Shown: piece after piece, positions 1 through 5,600 of the stretch | Position numbering within the stretch: the stretch's first letter is position 1 | Layout: each line of letters starts with the position of its first letter | Origin: Sphingomonadales bacterium | Lineage (GTDB): Bacteria; Pseudomonadota; Alphaproteobacteria; Sphingomonadales; Sphingomonadaceae | Length of the DNA stretch: 5,798 nt | Direction of reading: 5' to 3' | Assembly (NCBI GenBank): GCA_013298745.1 | Contig: JAAFIT010000178.1 | Location: 1 to 5,798, forward strand | Notes under the pieces: model-generated | Seen by the model: the letters and a program-made list of their open reading frames with translations, nothing else | Database searches by the model: none | Told to the model about the DNA's origin: nothing | Made by a program: the position numbers and the translations under genes

Positions 1-1
1 G

Positions 2-385
2 CTATTCACGCTCGCCGTGGTGTCGGTGCTGAGCTACCTTGCACTGAAATTCGGCGGCAAGATCGGCTTGATCAGCCCGCATGTCGCGCATGATCTGTCT
101 TATCTCTTCACCTTCCTCGGCGTGTTCCTGCCAACCTTCGGCGGCGCGATCTCGGGCATGCGCTTCTTTGGCGATTTCGAACGATTTTCGGCCATTTCGG
201 AAGTGACGGCCGAAAAGCTGAATGGCGTGGCGCAGCGCCTGCAACTGCTGCTGGCGGCTCCTGACAGCGCTATTGATTATGCCCGTGCTGCCGAACTGGC
301 GCACGCCACCGATGATATCGTCATCAGCGAGATCGAAAGCTGGCAGGCCGTCTTTGGCGGCAAGCACATCACCGTGCCGGTTTAA
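2..385 (+). CDS. C-terminal part of a membrane protein, SLATT/DUF4231-like
   Basis: This frame is open from the left edge and its true start lies outside the window. About 127 residues are visible. They begin with the end of a hydrophobic helix (LFTLAVVSVLSYLALKF), followed by a short polar loop and a second membrane segment (about LSYLFTFLGVFLPTFGGAISG). A long helical cytoplasmic tail follows (FGDFERFSAISEVTAEKL onward), ending WQAVFGGKHITVPV. Two closely spaced TM helices followed by a long helix with an [E/D]F-R pattern is the arrangement of SLATT/DUF4231-type domains, known as predicted effectors associated with nucleotide-sensing conflict systems. The assignment is made by eye and the sensor domain, if any, is off the window. 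Other bacterial two-TM proteins of unknown function remain possible. The gene converges on the sigma-54 activator and the two stop codons overlap. Confidence 0.55.
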   Translation, partial: LFTLAVVSVLSYLALKFGGKIGLISPHVAHDLSYLFTFLGVFLPTFGGAISGMRFFGDFERFSAISEVTAEKLNGVAQRLQLLLAAPDSAIDYARAAELAHATDDIVISEIESWQAVFGGKHITVPV

Positions 386-402
386 ACCGGCGCGGTGATG
401 TG
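365..402. terminator. 38-bp palindrome across two overlapping stop codons; possible bidirectional terminator
   Basis: Two 19-nt arms meet at 383/384 with no spacer. The core GCCGGTTTAAACCGGC (376-391) is a perfect palindrome. The only mismatched pair over the whole 38 bp is T375/G392, which is a permitted U-G wobble in the + strand transcript and a C-A mismatch in the minus strand transcript. Both convergent genes end inside it: the + stop is 383-385 and the minus stop is 382-384. No T tract follows immediately on either side (TTTT at 416-419 is 13 nt beyond the + side arm), so it is not a canonical intrinsic terminator. The hairpin would nevertheless be very stable and is well placed to end or protect both transcripts. 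Confidence 0.6.
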
Positions 403-1386
403 GAGGCGCCGCATCTTTTCGATCAGCGTCGTGCGTTGCAGGCCAAGCCGTTTTGCCGACGCCGCAATGGCGCCGCCCGAGGCCTGCAGCGCCTCGGTGA
501 TATAGGCATGCTCCAGCGTTGCCAGCACTGCCTTCAGGTCGATCGCCACATCTGTTGCCGTGGGCCCGACCGGCTTTGCGGGGGGCGCTGATGCCGTTGG
601 CCTGCTGGTGCGCCGCAACAGTTGCGCCGCCATCTCGGCCGTCACGCGCTGGCCGGGAAAATGCGCCTGGGCGCGCTCGACGAAGTTCTTCAGCTCGCGG
701 ACATTGCCGTGCCAGGGCTGGTCGCACAGCAGCGCCAGCGCGCCATCATCAAAGGCAATGGGTTCGCCGGGCGATTGCGCGGTGAAATGCGCGACCAGCA
801 GGGGGATATCCTCGGGATGGTCGGCAAGCGCCGGCATGCAGATGCGGATGACGTCGAGTCGATAGAGCAGATCGCTGCGGAAATCGCCGCGATCGATGGC
901 GGCGACCAGATCAACGCTGGTGGCAGCGCACAGCCTCACATCGACATTGATCGGCAGCATGCTGCCAACCCGTTCGATCACCCGCGTTTCCAGGGCACGC
1001 AGCAATTTGGCCTGCATCGCCAGCGCCATATCGCCGACTTCATCGAGAAACAGCGTGCCGCCATGCGCTGCCTCGAAGCGGCCGGGACGGGCCTTGATCG
1101 CGCCAGTAAAGGCGCCGGCCTCATGGCCGAAGAGTTCGGATTCGAGCAAGTCGCGCGCCACGGCGGCACAGTTGAGCGCGACAAAAGGCCGAGGCGCACG
1201 GCGACTGCGCTGATGCAGCAATTGCGCGACAACATCCTTCCCTGAGCCAGACGGCCCGGTAATCAATACCGAGGCATTGCTGTCGGCAAGTGTTTCGATC
1301 TCGGCACGAATAGCCGTGATCATGGCGCTTTTGCCGACCAATGTGGCCAGTTGCGAGGGCGGTGAGAAGCCTTTTGTTCGCATCAT
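382..1386 (-). CDS. sigma-54-dependent transcriptional activator, stand-alone AAA+ with FleQ/FlrA-like HTH
   Basis: This 334-residue bacterial enhancer-binding protein would use ATP hydrolysis to open promoters held by RpoN holoenzyme. The AAA+ core carries Walker A GPSGSGKD (44-51), an intact sigma-54-contacting GAFTGA loop (91-96), Walker B TLFLDEVGD (111-119), the arginine-finger region FRSDLLYRL (169-177) and the sensor II motif WHGNVREL (225-232). A Pro/Ala-rich linker (about 260-280) leads to a Fis-type helix-turn-helix (305-327, AAKRLGLQRTT-like) that closely resembles the FleQ/FlrA C-terminus. There is no N-terminal receiver, GAF or PAS domain: the AAA+ region begins within about 17 residues, a size and layout similar to PspF. 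Control must therefore come from expression level or a partner protein. Two ATGs are available, at 1386 and 1383; a weak GGA at 1391-1393 fits the second slightly better. It is divergent from the winged-helix gene. A role in motility is suggested only by the HTH similarity. Confidence 0.93.
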   Translation of the reverse strand: MMRTKGFSPPSQLATLVGKSAMITAIRAEIETLADSNASVLITGPSGSGKDVVAQLLHQRSRRAPRPFVALNCAAVARDLLESELFGHEAGAFTGAIKARPGRFEAAHGGTLFLDEVGDMALAMQAKLLRALETRVIERVGSMLPINVDVRLCAATSVDLVAAIDRGDFRSDLLYRLDVIRICMPALADHPEDIPLLVAHFTAQSPGEPIAFDDGALALLCDQPWHGNVRELKNFVERAQAHFPGQRVTAEMAAQLLRRTSRPTASAPPAKPVGPTATDVAIDLKAVLATLEHAYITEALQASGGAIAASAKRLGLQRTTLIEKMRRLHITAPV

Positions 1387-1393
1387 GGTGTCC

Positions 1394-1408
1394 GATTTAT
1401 TGTAAATC
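1394..1408. promoter_or_regulatory. 15-bp inverted repeat GATTTA-TTG-TAAATC before the sigma-54 activator gene
   Basis: Perfect 6-bp arms are separated by 3 bp, 8 bp upstream of the activator's first ATG. Read on the minus strand the centre contains TACAAT (1404 to 1399), five of six matches to a sigma-70-type -10 box, but no convincing -35 hexamer is seen 16-19 bp upstream. If that box were used, the transcript would start only about 6-9 nt before the start codons. Operator or -10 element; neither role is proven. Confidence 0.35.
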
Positions 1409-1430
1409 AGTAGTTAACACGCGACGTGCA

Positions 1431-1456
1431 GCAAGCCGGCCCTCACCACGGCTTGC
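1431..1456. promoter_or_regulatory. inverted repeat GCAAGCCG-N10-CGGCTTGC, candidate operator for the winged-helix gene
   Basis: Perfect 8-bp arms lie 51-76 bp upstream of the ATG at 1507, in the shared divergent region. The right arm overlaps a weak TTGCAC (1453-1458) that is followed 16 bp later by CACTAT (1475-1480), a poor but correctly spaced -35/-10 pair for the + gene. Binding here could control the winged-helix gene, the divergent activator gene, or both. The IR is directly visible; its role is inferred. Confidence 0.35.
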
Positions 1457-1506
1457 ACTTCTCAGTAAAACAACCACTATGTCTGTCACGCGAAAGGTTT
1501 GCCGAA

Positions 1507-2352
1507 ATGAATGTAGATTCGCCGAAAGTTAACTTTGTCGCCGATGATTATGAAAATCAGCTTCCGCACCTGCGTGTTGTTGCGTCGGCGTCGATCATCT
1601 GTCCCCATGGTCGGGGCTGGCAGATTGTCGCGCGTGTCGAAAGCGAGGCTGGTGTCATGGCGGGGCCAGGCGCAGATTGCTGGCTGCTCGCCGCGGATGA
1701 TCTGACCGATATCGCCATCGACATGGTGGCGCGCGCTGGACTGCCGTTGGTGCTCGCCATGGCCGCCGATGGCGTGCCGCCGCCAGCCTGGATCGATCTG
1801 GCCGATGGCTTTGTGTTGCCAACCGATGATGACGCGACCGTTGCCGCCGTTCTGCGGCGCGTTATCACGCCAGTGTTTGGCTATCCGGTCGCCGACTTGT
1901 CCGACGGCACGGCGCGGACGATCAACGCCTTGTCGGCCGAGGCAGGACGTATTGCCGAGCAACTGGCGCGGCTGGTTGCCGAGCAGAGAGTCGAGCCCGA
2001 ACCGATTGTTGTCGATGCGCGGCTCGTGCGCCGTATCCTCAAGCTGCGGCGCGACCGGGAACGCTATTTCCCTGCTGAAATCTTTGCCGATCCGGCGTGG
2101 GACATGCTGCTCGATCTCACCGCGGCCCGGCTGGAGGGCAAGCGCGTTCCGGTGTCCAGCCTGTGCATCGCCGCCGCCGTGCCGACAACAACGGCGCTGC
2201 GCTGGATCCGCAGCCTCACCGAAGCCGGGCTGCTCGATCGCTATACCGATCCGAGCGATGCGCGGCGCAGCCATATCGAAATCGCCGAAACCGCAGCGAC
2301 GGCGATGCTGGCCTATTTGCGGGCCTTCAGCGCGGCGTTTGCGTTGCGATAG
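1507..2352 (+). CDS. winged-helix DNA-binding protein, MarR-like, with an uncharacterised N-terminal domain
   Basis: This is a 281-residue predicted transcription regulator. The C-terminal third (about 170-275) is a winged helix: an Arg-rich lead-in helix (VRRILKLRRDRERYF, 174-188), the FADPAWDMLLDL helix (193-204), SSLCIAAAVPTTTALRWI (217-234) as the HTH with recognition helix, LTEAGLLDRYTD (237-248) and a wing with DARRSHIEI (251-259). The last part follows the MarR pattern of a DP-D-RR wing. The N-terminal 120 residues do not match a domain I can name. Their alternating hydrophobic strands and LPTDDDATVAAVLRRVI ending recall a degenerate receiver-like fold, but no phosphoacceptor arrangement is clear. 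The ATG at 1507 is preferred over the upstream GTG at 1426 because AAAGG (1493-1497) lies 9 nt before it and residues encoded upstream look non-coding. The 3' end overlaps the molybdopterin-protein gene by 26 nt on the opposite strand. Confidence 0.82.
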   Translation: MNVDSPKVNFVADDYENQLPHLRVVASASIICPHGRGWQIVARVESEAGVMAGPGADCWLLAADDLTDIAIDMVARAGLPLVLAMAADGVPPPAWIDLADGFVLPTDDDATVAAVLRRVITPVFGYPVADLSDGTARTINALSAEAGRIAEQLARLVAEQRVEPEPIVVDARLVRRILKLRRDRERYFPAEIFADPAWDMLLDLTAARLEGKRVPVSSLCIAAAVPTTTALRWIRSLTEAGLLDRYTDPSDARRSHIEIAETAATAMLAYLRAFSAAFALR

Positions 2353-3922
2353 GCGGTCGCGCTCGCAGCGCAGCCAGCGCATCGGGCGTGTCGATGTCAT
2401 CGAATATGCCGTCGTCACTGGCCGGAACCTCATTTGGTGGTATGGCAAGCCCGGCGAGCAGCGCTTTGCCACCAACATCGCCGCCAAGCGCCATCAGAGC
2501 AGCAAAATGCGCCCGGCCCCAGCGCACCGGGTTGCCACGCTTGCTCGCCAGTGTTGGCACCGCGACATCGCCGGGCGCCGCCGCCAACGCCTTCAGCAAG
2601 GCAGGATCGACGCGCGGCATATCGCCCAGACAGACCAGCGCCGCGTCCCAATTTTCGGGCACGGCGATAAGGCCTGCCCGCAGCGAATGGGCAAGGCCGT
2701 CGGCATAGTCTTCAGCAACGACGAACTGCACCGCCCGGCCTGCCAGCGCGGCGCGCACATCATCGGCGCGGGCGCCCAGCACGACAATCGGCGGTGGTAG
2801 TTCGGCAGCGGCGATGGCGTCGACAACATGGGCGACGAGCGGTTTGCCCTGCCAGTCCTCGAGCAATTTGTGGGCACCGCCCATGCGGCTCGATCGACCC
2901 GCAGCGAGCACGATGGCGCCGGTGGTGGCAGGGGCTTCGGCGCTGCCGGCACGCGGTTGTGGTCGTTCGGCTTCGGGCAGCAGCCCCCCGGCACCCATGG
3001 CAGCGATACTGCCGCTGGTAACCGGCAGCCCGGCGAACAGGGATTCGATGACAATGTCAAAGCCATTGCGCTTCGGGCTGCGCGCGCAGCCGGGCAGGCC
3101 GACCACCGGCATGGCGCTCAAACGGCCGAGACACAGCAGATTGCCCGGATCGACCGGCATTCCCAGCCGCTCGACATGTCCGCCAGCGGCCACAAGTGCG
3201 GCGGGGATAACGTCACCACGATCAACCGTTGCCGATGCGCCGGCGATGAGCAGCATGTCGCCGGTTGCTGCTGTAATGGCGTCGGCGAGCGCTGCGGTGT
3301 CATGTGCGCATGGCGCTGCCTCGTCCAGCCGACCGCCAAGGCGTTCGATGCGATCGCGCGTCACCCGCGCCGTCTTTTGCAGCATTTTGGTTGAAACACC
3401 GGGCAGGCGCGTTTGCAGCAGTGTCACCGCCAGCGGTCGAAACCCGGCGACGGCGATTGGCTCTGCGGCGGCAATCGCCGCATTCAGCGCCGCGCTGGTC
3501 ACGGCATAGGGAATGATCTTGATCGTCGCGATGATGTCACCGCGCGCCACCCGGGCGCCCGGCGCCAGTGTTGCCAGCGTCACCGCCTCGTCGATGCTGT
3601 TGACGGCGGCGACCATCGCCGCATCGCAGCAGCACACGCCATCGACGTCGGCGGCAAGATTGACGCGGCCATGCGTCGGCGCCAGCGCTGTCACGCCCGG
3701 CCCGGCCAGCGCCGCCGCAAGCGCGGCCGCTGCCTTATCTTCGCCGATGTCGTCTGGAGACAGCCGCGCCACGGTCAGCCGATCAACGCCGGCGTCGCGG
3801 GCCGTCGCAACGTCGGTGGCATCGAGAACACGGCCCTTGGCCCAGCGCGTGCCGGCGATGGTCAGCGAATGGGCGAGGATGGCCCCAATAGCTGTTTCGG
3901 TGGCAACGCTTGCAAAGATCAC
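2327..3922 (-). CDS. fused molybdopterin-binding (MoeA-like) and MocA/MobA-type nucleotidyltransferase protein
   Basis: This 531-residue two-domain protein is predicted to act in molybdenum cofactor maturation in the cytoplasm. Residues 1 to about 320 form a MoeA-like molybdopterin-binding region: THGRVNL (83-89), GMPVDPGNLLCLG (254-266) and GLPGCARSPKRNGFD (275-289), a signature typical of this family. After a short linker (about 318-334) comes a MobA-like NTP transferase domain with the nucleotide-binding loop LAAGRSSRMGG (339-349), a Lys at 352, GDMP (433-436) that would supply the metal-binding Asp, RGNPVRW (462-468) and DDIDTPDAL (508-516). By family knowledge the second half is expected to transfer CMP from CTP to the cofactor, as MocA does for xanthine and CO dehydrogenase-type enzymes. 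The GTG start overlaps the xdhC-like stop as GTGA, implying translational coupling. Three consecutive Cys (97-99, followed by Asp) are unusual. It is last in the operon. The use of CTP versus GTP cannot be read from sequence alone. Confidence 0.9.
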   Translation of the reverse strand: MIFASVATETAIGAILAHSLTIAGTRWAKGRVLDATDVATARDAGVDRLTVARLSPDDIGEDKAAAALAAALAGPGVTALAPTHGRVNLAADVDGVCCCDAAMVAAVNSIDEAVTLATLAPGARVARGDIIATIKIIPYAVTSAALNAAIAAAEPIAVAGFRPLAVTLLQTRLPGVSTKMLQKTARVTRDRIERLGGRLDEAAPCAHDTAALADAITAATGDMLLIAGASATVDRGDVIPAALVAAGGHVERLGMPVDPGNLLCLGRLSAMPVVGLPGCARSPKRNGFDIVIESLFAGLPVTSGSIAAMGAGGLLPEAERPQPRAGSAEAPATTGAIVLAAGRSSRMGGAHKLLEDWQGKPLVAHVVDAIAAAELPPPIVVLGARADDVRAALAGRAVQFVVAEDYADGLAHSLRAGLIAVPENWDAALVCLGDMPRVDPALLKALAAAPGDVAVPTLASKRGNPVRWGRAHFAALMALGGDVGGKALLAGLAIPPNEVPASDDGIFDDIDTPDALAALRARPPIATQTPR

Positions 3923-4881
3923 GCCGCGGCCGCGGCCTTTGCCGGATGGATCGCACGCCAGGTCGCGGTCAATTCGGCTGCGATGCTCAACGCAATTTCG
4001 GCTGGATCGGCGGCACCGATGTCAAGGCCAGCCGGGCCGTGCAGCCGGTTCAGATCACTATCGCTGAAGCCCAGCGCCGCCAGCCGCTCGCGGCGGCGAC
4101 CGTGATTTTTCCGGCTGCCCAGCGCGGCGATGTAAAAGGCTGGCGACCGCAAGGCTGCGGCAAGCGCGACATCGTCGAGCTTGGGGTCATGTGTCAGCGC
4201 CACCACGGCGCTTGCGGCATTGGGGCGCCAATCAGCCAGCGCCTCATCAGGCCAGCGGCGATCAAGATCGAGTCCAGCGAAGCGCGCGTCGGCGGCAAAC
4301 AGCCCGCGTGGATCGATCACGGTGACGGCAATCCCCAAGCCCTGCGCCAGCGGCACCAGCGCCTGTCCAATATGCACGGCGCCGATGATCGCCAAGCGGC
4401 GCGGCGGCGGCCAACGCAGCACCAGATCGCCGCTGCCGCCTTCATGCGTCGCGCCGCTGGAGAGATTAGTGGCGAGAGCCACCTCATCGCCATCCGCAGC
4501 AGCCGCAACCAGGCGATCCACGAGCGCCAGCGGGAAGCCACCGTCACCTAATCGTTGCACCAGCACGCTGATGCGGCCACCACACGCCAGCCCGACCTGC
4601 CAGGCGGTTTCATCGGCAACGCCATAATCGAGCCGCCGCGACACGCCGCCGGTTTCCAGCAAGGCCTGTGCTTCGGTGATGACATCGCCTTCCACACAGC
4701 CGCCGCTCACCGAGCCTTCGAACAGCCCGTCATCCCGAATGACCAGCCGGCTGCCGATACGGCGCGGTGCCGACCCCCAGGTTTCGATGACGGTCGCGAC
4801 TGCGACATTGTGTCCAGCACGCGCCCAGCCGGCCGCTGTGACCAGCGCCGCGAGGTCGTCACCGGTCAATTGAGGCCCCAT
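3919..4881 (-). CDS. xdhC: XdhC/CoxI-family molybdenum cofactor insertion protein
   Basis: The product is 320 residues long. XdhC-family proteins bind molybdenum cofactor, promote its sulfuration and deliver it to xanthine dehydrogenase-class hydroxylases. The N-terminal CoxI-type region has WGSAPRRIGSRLVI (35-48) and the hallmark GSVSGGCVEGD (56-66). The C-terminal Rossmann-like domain shows LAIIGAVHIGQAL (163-175), VTVIDPR (186-192), LTHDPKLDD (229-237), ALGSRKNH (253-260) and HGPAGLDIGAADPAEIALSI (281-300), all in family order and at full length. The Rossmann loop reads GAVHIG rather than the textbook GxGxxG, a variant I have seen in this family. I chose the ATG at 4881, which overlaps the coxG-like gene by 16 nt; a GTG at 4929 would add 16 residues without family resemblance. 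No strong Shine-Dalgarno precedes 4881, consistent with coupling to the upstream gene. The downstream gene starts within its stop. Confidence 0.92.
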   Translation of the reverse strand: MGPQLTGDDLAALVTAAGWARAGHNVAVATVIETWGSAPRRIGSRLVIRDDGLFEGSVSGGCVEGDVITEAQALLETGGVSRRLDYGVADETAWQVGLACGGRISVLVQRLGDGGFPLALVDRLVAAAADGDEVALATNLSSGATHEGGSGDLVLRWPPPRRLAIIGAVHIGQALVPLAQGLGIAVTVIDPRGLFAADARFAGLDLDRRWPDEALADWRPNAASAVVALTHDPKLDDVALAAALRSPAFYIAALGSRKNHGRRRERLAALGFSDSDLNRLHGPAGLDIGAADPAEIALSIAAELTATWRAIHPAKAAAAA

Positions 4882-5471
4882 TGCCAGAGCAGGAACGCCA
4901 GGACGATCAGCACCAACGCACCACCCCACAGGATCGGCGGCAGGCCGGTCGCAGGGGTTGCCAGCGCGATAACTTCAGGGTCGGGAGACGTCACTGCTTC
5001 GGCTACGGGCGCCGCTTCCGGCACTTCGATTTCCGCCTTCAGTCGTGTGAAGAATGTGTCCGCATAGCCTTTTGCAGCGCCTTCGATGAGGCGGGCGCCA
5101 AGCTGCGCCAGCTTGCCGCCGACGCTGGAATTGACCTGATAGCTGAGCAAAGTCTGGCCGGGGGACGGCTCGGTAAGGGTGACCGCCGCCTCGCCCTTGG
5201 CGAAGCCCGCAACGCCGCCTTTTCCTTCGCCAACAAGGATATAGCTCTCGGGAGCATTGACTTGCGTCAGCGCAACATGGCCGGCAAAGCTGGCGCGCAC
5301 CGGCCCGACCTTGGCGTTCATCTTGCCTTCGAAGCGTTCGCCGCCGTCGCCTTCGACTCTGGTCAGGCTTTCGACGCCGTCGATGCAGCGCGCCAGCACC
5401 GCCGGATCGTTGAGCGCCTCCCAAACGCGTTGGCGCGGGGCCGCGATGGTGACGTTTCCGTTGAGCTCCAT
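4866..5471 (-). CDS. coxG: CoxG-family SRPBCC protein with C-terminal membrane anchor
   Basis: The product is 201 residues long. CoxG proteins have a START/Bet v 1-like (SRPBCC) fold; in CO-oxidising bacteria CoxG recruits CO dehydrogenase to the inner membrane. The domain (1 to about 148) starts MELNGNVTIAAPRQRVWEAL and shows DPAVLARCIDG (22-32), KVGPVRASFAGHV (54-66), GKGGVAGFAKGEA (83-95) and VGGKLAQLGARLIEGAAKGY (117-136). A Pro/Ala/Glu-rich linker (150-178) leads to one TM helix (about 180-198, ending LLWQWGLN), placing the domain on the membrane. The start at 5471 is preferred over an in-frame codon at 5537 because GGAGG (5484-5480) lies 8 nt upstream and the family N-terminus begins here. 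Oddly, the segment usually read as IPGCE in CoxG proteins is IDGVE here. It is the first gene of the operon. The partner could be another molybdenum hydroxylase rather than CO dehydrogenase. Confidence 0.9.
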   Translation of the reverse strand: MELNGNVTIAAPRQRVWEALNDPAVLARCIDGVESLTRVEGDGGERFEGKMNAKVGPVRASFAGHVALTQVNAPESYILVGEGKGGVAGFAKGEAAVTLTEPSPGQTLLSYQVNSSVGGKLAQLGARLIEGAAKGYADTFFTRLKAEIEVPEAAPVAEAVTSPDPEVIALATPATGLPPILWGGALVLIVLAFLLWQWGLN

Positions 5472-5476
5472 GGCAT

Positions 5477-5484
5477 CCCCCTCC
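5477..5484 (-). promoter_or_regulatory. strong Shine-Dalgarno of the coxG-like gene
   Basis: GGAGGGGG read on the minus strand, with GGAGG 8 nt before ATG 5471. It fixes the start of the coxG-like gene and excludes the longer in-frame extension from 5537. Confidence 0.75.
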
Positions 5485-5512
5485 GGCCCGGCACTGAAGT
5501 TGGCCGTTGTCC

Positions 5513-5523
5513 TTGCAATGCAA
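5513..5523. promoter_or_regulatory. 11-bp palindrome TTGCA-A-TGCAA in the coxG leader
   Basis: Perfect 5-bp arms around a single A, 42 bp upstream of the coxG-like ATG. Its TTGCAATG (5513-5520) recurs exactly 100 bp away at 5613-5620 inside the larger palindrome at 5601-5620. Candidate second half of a two-site operator with DNA looping; the sequence match is direct and the function is inferred. Confidence 0.4.
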
Positions 5524-5526
5524 CAC

Positions 5527-5547
5527 ATAACCGCCACTGCGGGTTAT
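5527..5547. promoter_or_regulatory. inverted repeat ATAACC-N9-GGTTAT upstream of coxG
   Basis: Perfect 6-bp arms 21 bp end to end, centred 66 bp upstream of the coxG-like start. Size and spacing (two half sites about one helical turn or more apart) fit a dimeric repressor or activator site. It adjoins, but differs in sequence from, the TTGCAATG elements, so it could belong to a second regulator. Confidence 0.35.
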
Positions 5548-5600
5548 CGCCAGTCGGACGATTGGCAGTTCGCCCGTTACGACCACGCCAATGCCGATGT

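Noticed and set aside
2..727. Minus-strand open frame of 241 codons at the left edge
   Set aside because: It runs opposite the membrane-protein tail and overlaps the activator's C-terminal domain in another frame; its composition is Arg/Ala/His-rich and it shows no domain, as expected of a GC-rich shadow.
622..1245. Plus-strand open frame of 207 codons
   Set aside because: Antisense to the AAA+ core, whose Walker A, GAFTGA and Walker B motifs are intact.
1..1386. Idea that the left part is a complete defence island
   Set aside because: Only the tail of one SLATT-like protein is visible; no nuclease, nucleotidyltransferase sensor, integrase or att site accompanies it here.
2359..2371. Small hairpin GCGCT-CGC-AGCGC just after the winged-helix stop codon
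   Set aside because: Only 5 bp of stem with a triloop and no T tract, inside the coding end of the opposite gene; such repeats are common in GC-rich DNA.
1486..2487. Minus-strand open frame of 333 codons
   Set aside because: It lies antisense to the winged-helix gene, with low-complexity Arg/Gly/His-rich content and no motif; the + strand reading has a clear wHTH and a ribosome-binding site.
1769..2800. Plus-strand open frame of 343 codons spanning the convergent junction
   Set aside because: It crosses two well-supported genes in wrong frames and its translation is Arg/Pro/Ser-rich without recognisable domains.
4882..4929. Longer xdhC start at GTG 4929
   Set aside because: The 16 extra residues resemble no XdhC N-terminus and would overlap the coxG-like anchor-coding region by 64 nt; ATG 4881 gives a normal family length.
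5515..5540. Possible sigma-54 promoter upstream of coxG on the minus strand (TGGC, GG and TTGCA elements)
   Set aside because: The spacing between the GG and GC dinucleotides is 12 or 9 bp rather than the required 10, so it does not qualify despite the tempting presence of a sigma-54 activator nearby.
5561..5592. ATTGGC-N20-GCCAAT inverted repeat in the divergent region
   Set aside because: The arms are short and far apart, so chance is likely next to the stronger elements on either side.
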